Shown here in pieces: positions 24,937-33,190 of a stretch of DNA of 64,000 nucleotides; within the stretch, counting starts at the first letter, position 1, and each line of letters starts with the position of its first letter. Made by a program: the position numbers and the translations under genes. This stretch comes from Catellatospora vulcania (GTDB lineage: Bacteria; Actinomycetota; Actinomycetes; Mycobacteriales; Micromonosporaceae): the NCBI RefSeq assembly GCF_009720385.1, contig NZ_ML769306.1, forward strand, positions 187,005 to 251,004, in the 5' to 3' direction. The notes under the pieces are model-generated. The model was not told the DNA's origin. It ran no database searches and saw only the letters and a list, made by a program, of their open reading frames with translations.

Positions 24937-25779
24937 TCAGGCCTGGCCGACGCGCTGGCGCTGGCGGCCGAGGCCGTCGATCTCGACCTCGACGATCTGA
25001 CCGGCCCGCAGGTAGGGCCGGTCGGGCAGCCCGATGGCGCAGCCAGGCGGGGTGCCGGTGTTGATCACGTCGCCGGGTTCGAGGACCATGAACTGGCTGA
25101 CGTGCCAGACCAGGTACGCCACGTCGAAGATCATGTCGGCGGTGGTGCCGTTCTGGCGCAGCAGCCCGTCGACCCACAGCCGCATGCCCAGGTCGTTCAC
25201 GTCGCCGACGGTGTCGGGGGTGACCAGCCACGGGCCGAGCGGGTTGAAGGTCTCGCAGCACTTGCCCTTGTCCCAGGTGCCGCCGCGCTCGTGCTGGAAG
25301 ACGCGCTCGGAGACGTCGTGGGAGATCGCGTAGCCGCCGATCACGGCCTTCGCGTCGGCCGGGGAGTCCAGGTAGCGGGCAGTGGCGCCGATGACGACGG
25401 CGAGTTCGACCTCCCAGTCCACGGCGGTGCCGCCGCGCGGCAGCAGCACCTCGTCGTCGGGTCCGACGACGGTGTTGGCCGCCTTGAGGAACAGCGCCGG
25501 TTCGTCGGGCCAGGTCTGCAGGCCCGGCTTGCGGAAGTTGGGCCCGACACAGACGATCTTGCCGGGCCGCGCCACCGGCGCGCCGATCCGCTGTCCCGCG
25601 AGGTCGAGCACGGGCAGGTCCCCGACCGCCAGGGCCCGTGCGGCACGGTCGACCCCGCCGCCGTCGAGGAATCCACCGTCGACGTCAGAGGTGACCGACG
25701 ACAGGTCGTAGGCGGTGCCGTCCCGGTCGAGCAGGGCGGGCCGTTCGCGGCCCGCCGGCCCGACACGCATGAATCGCAT
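24937..25779 (-). CDS. Fumarylacetoacetate hydrolase (FAH) family protein
   Basis: 280 residues. The FAH C-terminal fold is seen in KIVCVGPNFRKPGLQ, then DWEVELAVVIGATARYL with acidic metal ligands, YAISHDVSERVFQHERGG, and PGDVINTGTPPGCAIGL. This family includes 2,4-diketo-3-deoxy-L-fuconate and -rhamnonate hydrolases as well as other C-C hydrolases, so in this locus it probably cleaves or processes a diketo-deoxy sugar acid. ATG 25777-25779 with GAGG upstream is chosen over longer in-frame extensions. It lies 25 bases after the aldolase gene. Confidence 0.88.
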   Translation of the reverse strand: MRFMRVGPAGRERPALLDRDGTAYDLSSVTSDVDGGFLDGGGVDRAARALAVGDLPVLDLAGQRIGAPVARPGKIVCVGPNFRKPGLQTWPDEPALFLKAANTVVGPDDEVLLPRGGTAVDWEVELAVVIGATARYLDSPADAKAVIGGYAISHDVSERVFQHERGGTWDKGKCCETFNPLGPWLVTPDTVGDVNDLGMRLWVDGLLRQNGTTADMIFDVAYLVWHVSQFMVLEPGDVINTGTPPGCAIGLPDRPYLRAGQIVEVEIDGLGRQRQRVGQA

Positions 25780-25804
25780 CGCAGCGCCTCGCTTTTCCGA
25801 TGTG

Positions 25805-26428
25805 TCAGGTGGGCCAGGCCGCCGCCGCGGCGGTGGCGAAGGCGTGGGCTCGGTGGCGCAGTTCGGGCCAGTCGGCGGCATCGACGACGGCTGCGCTGAC
25901 GAGGGCGCTGCCGACACCGACCGCTACCGCACCCGCCGCGGCATAGGACGCCACCAGGTCGGCGGTGACGCCGCCGGTGGGGGCGAGCTTCAACTCCGGC
26001 ATGGGGGCGAGCAGCTCACGTACGTAGCCGGGACCCATCGCCGCGGCGGGGAACACCTTGACCAGCGCCGCGCCCGCCTCGGCCGCGGTTTCGATCTCGG
26101 TCGGGCTGAACGCCCCGCACATCACCGGCAGATCGGTCGCGGCCAGCACGGGCAGCCGCAGCGTCGGGGTGACCAGGAACTGCGCCCCGGCGTCGCGTGC
26201 CGACAGCGCCTGCTCCGGACTGCGTACGCTGCCCGCGCCGACCAGGCACTCCGGCGGCAGGGCGGCGCGCAGCGCGGTGACCGCGTCGAGCGCGCCGGGC
26301 GTGGTCAGGGTGACCTCGACCGCGGTGAGGCCCGCGCCGGCGATGATCTCGCCGACGCGGACCGCGTCCGTGGCGGACGGCAGCCTGATGATGGCGATCA
26401 CTCGGCTGAGCCCGCCGTTGACCGTCAT
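25805..26428 (-). CDS. KDPG/KHG-type aldolase
   Basis: 207 residues, a class I TIM-barrel aldolase. The conserved glutamate is in LTAVEVTLTTPGAL, the substrate-binding GAGSVRSPEQAL follows, and the Schiff-base lysine is in ALVKVFPAAAMGPGYV; LKLAPTGGVTADL completes the phosphate site. The family splits 2-keto-3-deoxy-6-phosphogluconate or -galactonate to pyruvate and glyceraldehyde 3-phosphate, consistent with the PfkB-type KDG kinase across the divergent promoter. The ATG overlaps the stop of the binding-protein gene (ATGA). Confidence 0.9.
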   Translation of the reverse strand: MTVNGGLSRVIAIIRLPSATDAVRVGEIIAGAGLTAVEVTLTTPGALDAVTALRAALPPECLVGAGSVRSPEQALSARDAGAQFLVTPTLRLPVLAATDLPVMCGAFSPTEIETAAEAGAALVKVFPAAAMGPGYVRELLAPMPELKLAPTGGVTADLVASYAAAGAVAVGVGSALVSAAVVDAADWPELRHRAHAFATAAAAAWPT

Positions 26429-27720
26429 GAGGTCAGGGCGTCCATCTGGGACTTCGCCGTGGCGAGAGCCTCCTTCGGGGACGCCTTGCCGATGAGCGCC
26501 GACTGCACCCCGTTGGCCAGTGCCGACTCGATCTGGGCGAACTTCGGGTAGATCCAGAACGGGTCGGCCGTGGTGTTCGCGCCGATGGTGCTGGTGAAGG
26601 CGGTGACGTAGGCGTCGGCGGTGACGTCGGCGCCGGCGAGCCCGGCCTTGGTGGTCGGCGGCAGGCCCGCGCTCTTGAACCACTTCGCGGTGTACGCCGG
26701 GTCGCTGGTGACGGTGGCGGCGAACTTCGCCGCGGCCGCGGACCCGTCGCCCTGCAGGACGGCCAGGGCGTGGCCCCACGCGAGGTGGCGCGGGGTGCCG
26801 CCGGATCCCTTGACCGGCCGGGAGATCGGCATCAGCTTGCTGCCGAGGTCCTTGTCGGCGGCGGTCTTGGTGACCGCGCCGCGCGCGCCGATGGCGTCCT
26901 CGTAGAAGCCGACCTTGCCCTGGGAGAACAGGGCGCGGGCGTCGAAGCGGTTGACGTCGGCCGCGATCAGCTTCTCGTCGTAGAGCTTCTTGTACCAGGT
27001 CAGCGCCTCGACGCTGGCGTCGTCGCCGACGACGATCTTCCCGCCGTCGACGACCGGCGAGCCGAACGTCCACATCCAGGCGATGAAGTCCTTGAGCTGG
27101 TCGACCTTGGTCATCGCGGCCCACGGCACGACGCCGCCGCCGAGGCCCTTCAGCGCCCGCAGGGCCTGCTCGAACTCGTCGACCGTCTTGGGCGCGGCGG
27201 TGATACCGGCCTTGCCGAGCAGCTCGGAGTTGCCGATGAGGCCGATGCCGGCCGAGGTCCACGGCAGGCCGTACTGCTTGCCGGCGGCCTTGCCGATGCC
27301 GATCGCGGCGTCGGTGTAGCCGCCCTTGTCGACCAGGGGGCCGAGGTCGACGAGCTTGCCGGTGGCGGCCAGGGTGGTCAGCCAGGCGACGTCGAGCTGC
27401 ACGACCCCGCTGAGGCTGCCGCCCTGCACCTGCAGCAGGAGCTGGTTGAGGTAGTCGTTGTAGGGGTACGAGGCAGTGGTGATCTTGCCGCCGGACGCGC
27501 CGGCGTACGTGTCGACCAGGCCGGTGAGCGCGTCCTTGGTGGACGCCTCGTTGAGCGACCAGGCGGTGAAGTTGAAGTCCTTGACCCCGTTGTCGGCGAG
27601 GGGGTCGCCGGAGGTGGTGGCGGGACCGCTGGAGGGCGCGCAGGCGGCCAGGGCGCCTGCGCCGGCGGCGAGGCCGAGGAGCTTGAGCGCGCCGCGGCGG
27701 CTCATCGGTGACAGAGACAT
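26425..27720 (-). CDS. Sugar ABC transporter substrate-binding lipoprotein (Tat-type signal)
   Basis: 431 residues. MSRRGALKLLGLAAGAGALAAC combines a twin-arginine motif with a lipobox ending at the cysteine (about residue 27), so it is exported folded and lipid-anchored. The body matches family 1 solute-binding proteins: FNFTAWSLNEASTKDAL, YGLPWTSAGIGLIGNSELLG, and ALFSQGKVGFYEDAIGA. It would capture oligosaccharides or acid sugars for the two permeases encoded just upstream. A GGAG site precedes the ATG by about 7 bases. It couples by ATGA to the aldolase gene. Confidence 0.92.
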   Translation of the reverse strand: MSLSPMSRRGALKLLGLAAGAGALAACAPSSGPATTSGDPLADNGVKDFNFTAWSLNEASTKDALTGLVDTYAGASGGKITTASYPYNDYLNQLLLQVQGGSLSGVVQLDVAWLTTLAATGKLVDLGPLVDKGGYTDAAIGIGKAAGKQYGLPWTSAGIGLIGNSELLGKAGITAAPKTVDEFEQALRALKGLGGGVVPWAAMTKVDQLKDFIAWMWTFGSPVVDGGKIVVGDDASVEALTWYKKLYDEKLIAADVNRFDARALFSQGKVGFYEDAIGARGAVTKTAADKDLGSKLMPISRPVKGSGGTPRHLAWGHALAVLQGDGSAAAAKFAATVTSDPAYTAKWFKSAGLPPTTKAGLAGADVTADAYVTAFTSTIGANTTADPFWIYPKFAQIESALANGVQSALIGKASPKEALATAKSQMDALTS

Positions 27721-27760
27721 CGTTGTTCTCCAGGGAGGTGTGGTGTGGGAGGGGTGTTGC

Positions 27761-28651
27761 TCAGCCCTTGACCGCGCCGCTGGTCAGACCGGCGACGAGG
27801 TAGCGCTGCAGGACGGCGAATCCGATGACGACGGGCAGGGACACCACGAGCGAGGCGGCCATGAGGTCGGGCCAGGCGGCCTGGAACTCACCGAGATAGG
27901 TGTTGACCAGGCCGGGAGGCAGGGTCTGCTTCGCCGGCCCGGCGAGGGTGAGGGCGAAGATGAAGTCGTTCCAGCCCCGGATGAACGCGAACAGGCCGGT
28001 GGCGACGAGGCCGGGCAGCGATACCGGCAGCAGGATGCGGTGGATGACGGAGCCCTGTCCCGCGCCGTCGACCTTGGCCGCTTCGAGCAGCTCGTTGGGG
28101 ATCGTGTCGAAGAAGCCCTTGAGCATCCACACGCACAGCGGCAGCGTGAAGGTGGTGAAGGACAGGATCAGCGCCAGGTAGGAGTTGAGCAGCCCGTAGG
28201 CGCTGAAGACCAGGTAGAGGGTGATGAGCAGCAGCGCCTGCGGGAACATCTGCGAGGCGAGGATCAGCGACATCAGGGACCGGCGGCCCCGGTAGCGGAA
28301 CTTGCTGAACGAGTACGCCGTGTAGGCCGACACCAGCACCGTCAGCACCGCGGTGAGGCTGGAGACGATCAGGCTGTTGACGAGGTAGCGGCCCAGGACC
28401 GCGTTGTCGGCGAGGTTGGCGAAGTGCTCCAGGGTGAAGTGCTCGGGCCACAGCCGCGGCGGGAACCGGAACACGTCGTCGTTGGGCGTGAACGCGGTGA
28501 CCAGCAGCCAGTAGACGGGCCCGAAGGCGAACACCCCGATGACGGCGACGGTCGCGGCCGCACCCAGGTTGCCCGGCCTGCGCCTGCGCGGCGGGGGCAC
28601 GGCCGCGGGTGTGGTGGCGGTCTGCGTGGGGGCGTGGACGGTGGCGGTCAC
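27761..28651 (-). CDS. Carbohydrate ABC transporter permease (MalG-type)
   Basis: 296 residues with six predicted membrane helices after a Pro-rich N-terminus. The EAA loop that docks the ATPase is ELLEAAKVDGAGQGSVIHRI, followed by LLPVSLPGLVATGLFAFIRG. YSFSKFRYRGRRSLMSLIL and WMLKGFFDTIPNE are typical of the MalG/CUT1 class. The GTG at 28649-28651 overlaps the stop of the partner permease (GTGA). No ATPase gene is present in this operon; a shared MsiK-type ATPase is the usual answer in actinomycetes. Confidence 0.92.
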   Translation of the reverse strand: MTATVHAPTQTATTPAAVPPPRRRRPGNLGAAATVAVIGVFAFGPVYWLLVTAFTPNDDVFRFPPRLWPEHFTLEHFANLADNAVLGRYLVNSLIVSSLTAVLTVLVSAYTAYSFSKFRYRGRRSLMSLILASQMFPQALLLITLYLVFSAYGLLNSYLALILSFTTFTLPLCVWMLKGFFDTIPNELLEAAKVDGAGQGSVIHRILLPVSLPGLVATGLFAFIRGWNDFIFALTLAGPAKQTLPPGLVNTYLGEFQAAWPDLMAASLVVSLPVVIGFAVLQRYLVAGLTSGAVKG

Positions 28652-29547
28652 GACTGCTCCTCCCGTTCGGCGAACCGGACGTAGACGACGACCAGCACGA
28701 GCAGCAGCACCAGCCAGAGCGCGCCGAGCGCGCCCGCCCGGCCCAGGTCGAAGCCCTTGAACGCGGTGTCGTAGACGGCGACGGCGAAGGTGGTGGTGGC
28801 CCCGGCCGGGCCGCCGCCGGTGAGCACGTAGATCGTGTCGAAGTGCTGGAAGTTCCAGATGATCTCCAGCAGGACCACGATGCCGATGATCCCGCGCAGG
28901 TGCGGCAGGGTGACGTGCCAGAACCGGCGCAGCACCCCCGCGCCGTCCATGCCGGCCGCCTCGTGCAGCACGCCGGGCACGGTCTGCAGGCCGGCGAGCA
29001 GCATCACCATGATCCACGGGAAGCTGGCCCAGGTCTTGGCGATGATGACGGCGTACATGGCGGTGTCGGGGTCGCCGAGCCAGCTCACCGGTTCGGCGAT
29101 CAGTCCGAGGCGGACCAGAATGCCGTTGAGCAGCCCGTAGTTGGCGTTGAAGATCCACAGCCAGGCGAAGGAGACGACCACGCCCGGGATGACCCAGGGG
29201 AACAGGAACGCCCCGCGCAGCAGCGCCCGGCCCGGCAGCCTGGTGTTGAGCGCCAGTGCCAACGCGAAGCCGATGAGGAACGGCGCGATCGTGCCGAGCC
29301 CGGTGAACACGATGGTGTTCCACAGCACCGGCCAGAACTGGTCGTCCAGCACGGCCCGGAAGTTGCCGAGGCCGACGAACTCCCGGCCCGGCTGCACCAG
29401 GCTCTGCTCGAACAGGCTCGTGGTCAGCGACCCGATGAGCGGGTAGAAGACGATCGCGCCGAACAGCACCAGCGCGGGCAGGGTCAGCAGGAAGCCGAAG
29501 GTCCGGTCGGACAGGGGCCGCCGCTCGGCGGTGGGCAACGGCGTCAT
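28648..29547 (-). CDS. Carbohydrate ABC transporter permease (MalF-type)
   Basis: 299 residues with six membrane helices. LTLPALVLFGAIVFYPLIGS begins the first, FLFPWVIPGVVVSFAWLWIF is the third, and the EAA loop is VLHEAAGMDGAGVLRRFWHV. YVLTGGGPAGATTTFAV near the C-terminus is also characteristic of CUT1 permeases. ATG 29545-29547 overlaps the IclR stop by ATGA, which selects this start over the ATG nine bases upstream. It pairs with the MalG-type permease downstream. Confidence 0.92.
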   Translation of the reverse strand: MTPLPTAERRPLSDRTFGFLLTLPALVLFGAIVFYPLIGSLTTSLFEQSLVQPGREFVGLGNFRAVLDDQFWPVLWNTIVFTGLGTIAPFLIGFALALALNTRLPGRALLRGAFLFPWVIPGVVVSFAWLWIFNANYGLLNGILVRLGLIAEPVSWLGDPDTAMYAVIIAKTWASFPWIMVMLLAGLQTVPGVLHEAAGMDGAGVLRRFWHVTLPHLRGIIGIVVLLEIIWNFQHFDTIYVLTGGGPAGATTTFAVAVYDTAFKGFDLGRAGALGALWLVLLLVLVVVYVRFAEREEQS

Positions 29548-30359
29548 GCCTGCCACACCTCCGCGTACGCCTGCTGCGACGGCACCCGGGCCGGGCCGTG
29601 GTAGCCCAGGCCCATGCTGATGGAGTCGGCGGCCTCGATGACCGCGCTGGCGAGCGCCGCCTCCCGGTTCTGCAAGTCGATTGCAGAGAGCGGCCCCGAC
29701 ACCGACAGCGCGGCGACGACGGCGCCGGAGGCGTCGCGGATCGGGGCGGCGACGCAGGCCCGGCCGAGCGCCAGCTCCTCGATCTCGCTGGCGTAGCCGC
29801 GGGCCACGGCCTGGGCGATCGCCTCGTCGAGTGCCTCGTGAGTGGTCAGCGTGCGCGGGGTGTAGCCCGGCAGGTCCTCCAGCAGCACCCGGCGCTCGGT
29901 CGGGCTGAGCCCGCTGAGCAGGGCCTTGCCGAGCCCGGTGCTGTGCAGCGGGTTGCGCTGGCCGGCGAGCGTGAACGGCCGCGGGGCCTGCCGTCCCTCG
30001 AAGTTGAGCAGGTAGAACAGCTCGTCGCCGCGGCGGATGGCGACGTTGGCGCCCAGGCCGAGTTCGGCGGCGAGGTTCTGGGCGACCTGGCGGGCCTCGC
30101 GGTGCACCGGGTGGCTGTTGAGCACCGCCCCGCCGAAGGAGACCATGTCCAGGCCCAGCCGGTACAGGCCGCTCACCGGGTCGCGGTCCACGAAGCCGGC
30201 CGCCTCCAGGGTCGCCAGCAGCCGCGACGCGGTCGACAGGGTGAGCCCGACCGCACTGGCCACATCGGAGACGCGCAGCTCGGCGCGCCCGGCCGTGAAG
30301 ACCCGCAGCACACCGAGCGCTCGCTCGACGCTCTGGTTGCCGCTTGTATCCGAAGCCAT
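29544..30359 (-). CDS. IclR-family transcriptional regulator
   Basis: 271 residues. The N-terminal winged helix reads VERALGVLRVFTAGRAELRV and then AVGLTLSTASRLLATLEAAG. The effector domain has LGANVAIRRGDELFYLLNFE, HSTGLGKALLSGL and, near the end, GRACVAAPIRDASGAVVAAL with the conserved cysteine region. IclR proteins commonly sense sugar acids. It is the first gene of the minus arm and lies beside a perfect dyad that separates it from the plus arm, so it probably regulates both arms and itself. AGAGGGG precedes the ATG. Confidence 0.92.
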   Translation of the reverse strand: MASDTSGNQSVERALGVLRVFTAGRAELRVSDVASAVGLTLSTASRLLATLEAAGFVDRDPVSGLYRLGLDMVSFGGAVLNSHPVHREARQVAQNLAAELGLGANVAIRRGDELFYLLNFEGRQAPRPFTLAGQRNPLHSTGLGKALLSGLSPTERRVLLEDLPGYTPRTLTTHEALDEAIAQAVARGYASEIEELALGRACVAAPIRDASGAVVAALSVSGPLSAIDLQNREAALASAVIEAADSISMGLGYHGPARVPSQQAYAEVWQA

Positions 30360-30383
30360 GTGAGAAAGCCCCTCTGGAAGTTG

Positions 30384-30420
30384 CTTGCGCGATACGGCAA
30401 GGTATCCCGTATGTTGCAAG
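30384..30420. promoter_or_regulatory. 37-bp dyad operator between the divergent arms of the polysaccharide locus
   Basis: CTTGC (30384-30388), N3, ATACGG (30392-30397), N9, CCGTAT (30407-30412), N3, GCAAG (30416-30420). All 11 specified bases on each side pair without mismatch. It sits between the IclR gene (starting 30359, minus) and the dehydratase gene (starting 30448, plus), the expected place for the IclR binding site. Confidence 0.7.
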
Positions 30421-30447
30421 GCGTCAATCAGTGAGTGGGAGCACCTT

Positions 30448-31599
30448 GTGAAAGTAACGGCCGTGGAGTCCTATGTCGTCAAGCTGCGCCCACCGGAGGC
30501 ATATCTGGGCGCACGGCCGGCCGGTGCGGCCCCGGGCGACGCCTACTACCTGCGGCCGCCGTGGCGCAGCCTCTACTCCGACCGGTTCGAGTCGCTGCTG
30601 GTCCGGATCACCTGCGACGACGGCACGTACGGCTGGGGTGAGGCACTGGCTCCCGTCGCGCCGGAGATCGCGCAGGCCGTCGTCGACCGGCTGCTGGCAC
30701 CGGTGCTCATCGGCCGCGACCCGCGCCGCGTACGGCCGCTGTGGTCCACGCTCACCGGTCTGATGCGCGAACGCGGCCACCTCACCGGTCACCAGGCCGA
30801 CGCCCTGGCCGCGGTCGACATCGCACTGTGGGACCTCGCCGGCAAGGCTCACGGCGCACCCGTGCACGCGCTGCTGGGCGGAGCGTTCCGCGACGAGATC
30901 CCCACCTACGTCTCCGGGCTGGCCAAACCGAGCGACGCCGAACGCGCGGCGCTGGCCCGGCAGTGGACCGACGGCGGCGTACGCGCCATCAAGCTGCACC
31001 TGGGCCACGGTGTGGCCGCCGACCTCGCCACCTTCGACGCCGTCCAGGCCGCGCACCCGGACCTGCGGGTCGCGGTCGACGCCCACTGGGCCTACTCCCT
31101 CGGCGACGCGCTGCGGCTCGGCCGCGCCCTCGACGAGCGCGGCGCCTGGTTCCTGGAGGCGCCGCTGGTGCCCGAGGACGTGACCGCCCACCGCGAGCTC
31201 GCCGCCGCACTGAGCACCCCGATCGCGGTCGGCGAGGCGATGCGCAACCGTTTCGAGTTCCGCGACTGGCTGCACGCCCGTGCCGTGGACCTGTGCCAGC
31301 CCGACGTCGGGCGCACCGGCATCACCGAGGCGATGGAGATCGCCGCGCTCGCCGCAGCCCACCACCTGCCCCTCGCCCCGCACCACTCCGTCGGGCTCGG
31401 CGTCGCCGTCGCCGCCGGCCTGCACGTCAGCGCCGCAGTCGACGACATGCCGGCGTTCGAGTTCCAACCCGCCACCATGGCGGTGGCCAACCGGATCCTG
31501 ACCAGCCCGCTGACCGGCGGTCCGGTGGCCTTCGCACTCCCCCGGTCACCCGGCCTCGGCGTCGAGGTCGACATCAGCACCCTGCAGGAGGAAGCATGA
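30448..31599 (+). CDS. Enolase-superfamily acid-sugar dehydratase (mandelate racemase-like)
   Basis: 383 residues with the capping domain and TIM barrel intact. Landmarks are VDIALWDLAGKAHGAPVHAL, a KLHLG strand (K-x-H in place of the usual KxK), metal ligands in VAVDAHWAYSL, WFLEAPLVPED and IAVGEAMRNR, and an Asp/His pair in CQPDVGRTG and APHHSVGLG. This pattern suits dehydration of an aldonate or a similar acid sugar to a 2-keto-3-deoxy acid. The GTG is preceded by GGGAG. It couples by ATGA to the DapA-family gene. Its broken paralogue is in the opposite arm. Confidence 0.9.
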   Translation: MKVTAVESYVVKLRPPEAYLGARPAGAAPGDAYYLRPPWRSLYSDRFESLLVRITCDDGTYGWGEALAPVAPEIAQAVVDRLLAPVLIGRDPRRVRPLWSTLTGLMRERGHLTGHQADALAAVDIALWDLAGKAHGAPVHALLGGAFRDEIPTYVSGLAKPSDAERAALARQWTDGGVRAIKLHLGHGVAADLATFDAVQAAHPDLRVAVDAHWAYSLGDALRLGRALDERGAWFLEAPLVPEDVTAHRELAAALSTPIAVGEAMRNRFEFRDWLHARAVDLCQPDVGRTGITEAMEIAALAAAHHLPLAPHHSVGLGVAVAAGLHVSAAVDDMPAFEFQPATMAVANRILTSPLTGGPVAFALPRSPGLGVEVDISTLQEEA

Positions 31600-32495
31600 C
31601 CCGCTCGTCCGACGTACACGGCCTGATCCCCGTCCTGGCCACCCCCTTCCAGCCCGACGGCTCGCTCGACCTGCCGTCGCTGCGGCGGCTGGTGGAGTTC
31701 CAGGTGGCCTCCGGGGTGGACGGCGTCGCCGTCTTCGGCTTCGCCAGCGAGGGGTTCACGCTGACCACCGCCGAACGGGCGAGCATCCTGCAGACCGTCG
31801 TGGCGGCCGCGCCCGCCGAGCTGCCGATCGTGGCGGGGGTCGCCGCCGTCGGCACCCGGGACGCGGTCGAGCAGACCCGCGCCGCGGCCGCGAACGGTGC
31901 CAGCGTCGCCATGGTGGTGCCGCCGTTCATGGTCAAGCCGAGCCCCGCGCAGATGGTCGACTTCTACGGTGTCGTCGCCGCCGAGGGCGGGCTGCCGATC
32001 ATGGTGCAGGACGCTCCCGGGCCGACCGGGGTCAACATGCCGGTCTCGCTGCTCGTCGAACTGTCCAAGATCGACGGCGTGGCGTCGGTCAAGGTCGAGA
32101 CCCAGCCGACCACGCCGAAGGTCGCCGCCGTGCACGAGGGCACCGCCGACGACTTCCTCACCCTCGGCGGGCAGAACGCGCTGTTCCTGCTGGAGGAGTA
32201 CGCCCGCGGCGCGGTCGGCACCATGCCCGCCTGCGAGTTCCCCGACCTGCTGGCACCCGTGCTGCGCCAGTGGACGGCCGGGGACGCCGCCGCGGCACGG
32301 GCGTCGTTCGCCACGCTGCTGCCGCTCATCCGGTTCGGGCTGCAGCCGGGCATCGCCTGGTCGATCCACAAGCATGTGCTGGTACGCCGGGGAATCATCG
32401 CCTCGGCGACGGTGCGCCCGCCCGCCGTGGACGCCGACGCCGCCACCCTCGCCTGGCTCGACGACATCCTCACCGACCTCGGGCTCCTGTCGTGA
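31596..32495 (+). CDS. Dihydrodipicolinate synthase-family lyase/aldolase
   Basis: 299 residues of the NAL/DapA TIM-barrel family. The Schiff-base lysine is in GVASVKVETQPTTP. The usual GTTGE is FASEG here and the usual YNxP is QDAP (near residue 143), so the conserved tyrosine of the catalytic triad is absent. The neighbourhood suggests action on a 2-keto-3-deoxy sugar acid (aldolase or dehydratase), not lysine synthesis. ATG overlaps the dehydratase stop, and its own stop overlaps the SDR start (GTGA). Confidence 0.88.
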   Translation: MTRSSDVHGLIPVLATPFQPDGSLDLPSLRRLVEFQVASGVDGVAVFGFASEGFTLTTAERASILQTVVAAAPAELPIVAGVAAVGTRDAVEQTRAAAANGASVAMVVPPFMVKPSPAQMVDFYGVVAAEGGLPIMVQDAPGPTGVNMPVSLLVELSKIDGVASVKVETQPTTPKVAAVHEGTADDFLTLGGQNALFLLEEYARGAVGTMPACEFPDLLAPVLRQWTAGDAAAARASFATLLPLIRFGLQPGIAWSIHKHVLVRRGIIASATVRPPAVDADAATLAWLDDILTDLGLLS

Positions 32496-33190
32496 TCGGC
32501 CGCGGCGTCCTGCTCGTCGGCTCCAGCTCACCGATCGGGCAGGCCATCGGCGCTTCCTTCGCCGCGAGCGGCGACACCGTCGTCGGCGTCTCCCTGCACC
32601 AGCCCGCCGACCTGATCGCCGACTGCGCCAGCGCCGAGGGCGCACAGGCTGCGGTGCAGGCCGTCGTCGACCGCGCCGGATCACTCGACGTCGTGGTCCT
32701 CGCGGCGGCGGTCATGCCCGTCGCGCCGATCACCGCGACCACGGACGCGCAGTGGCACGCCGCACTCGACGCGGTGCTCGGCACGGCGTTCGCAGTGTGC
32801 CGCACCGCGCTGCCGATCATGCGCCGTGGCAGCACGATCGTGGCGGTGAGCTCGGTCAACGCCACCCTCGCCGCGCCCGGACTGCCCGCCTACGCCGCGG
32901 CCAAGGCAGGACTCGAAGGCCTGGTCCGCCAGCTGGCCCTCGAGTACGGCCCGCGCGGGATCACCGTCAACGCCGTCGCCCCCGGCCTCATCGACGACGG
33001 CGGCTCCCCCGCGGCGACGGCCGGCTACCCGCTGGGCCGGACCGGCCGGCCGCACGAGGTCGCCGCCGCCGTGCACTTCCTCGCCGGAGCCGGCTTCGTC
33101 ACCGGCGCGGTGCTGCCGGTCGACGGCGGCCTGTCCATCGCGTCCCCGGCCGCGTTCCTGCGCGAGGACCTGCGGGCACGATGGCAGTGA
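32492..33190 (+). CDS. Short-chain dehydrogenase/reductase
   Basis: 232 residues. The nucleotide-binding motif is LLVGSSSPIGQAIGASF, a GxxxxxG variant lacking the middle glycine of the usual pattern. The catalytic serine is in VAVSSVNATLA and YAAAKAG supplies Tyr and Lys; NAVAPGLID and VLPVDGGLSI are conserved. In this operon it may reduce a 4-deoxy-5-hexulose uronate or oxidise a sugar acid; the direction is not evident. It overlaps the following kinase gene by 10 bases. Confidence 0.88.
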   Translation: MIGRGVLLVGSSSPIGQAIGASFAASGDTVVGVSLHQPADLIADCASAEGAQAAVQAVVDRAGSLDVVVLAAAVMPVAPITATTDAQWHAALDAVLGTAFAVCRTALPIMRRGSTIVAVSSVNATLAAPGLPAYAAAKAGLEGLVRQLALEYGPRGITVNAVAPGLIDDGGSPAATAGYPLGRTGRPHEVAAAVHFLAGAGFVTGAVLPVDGGLSIASPAAFLREDLRARWQ

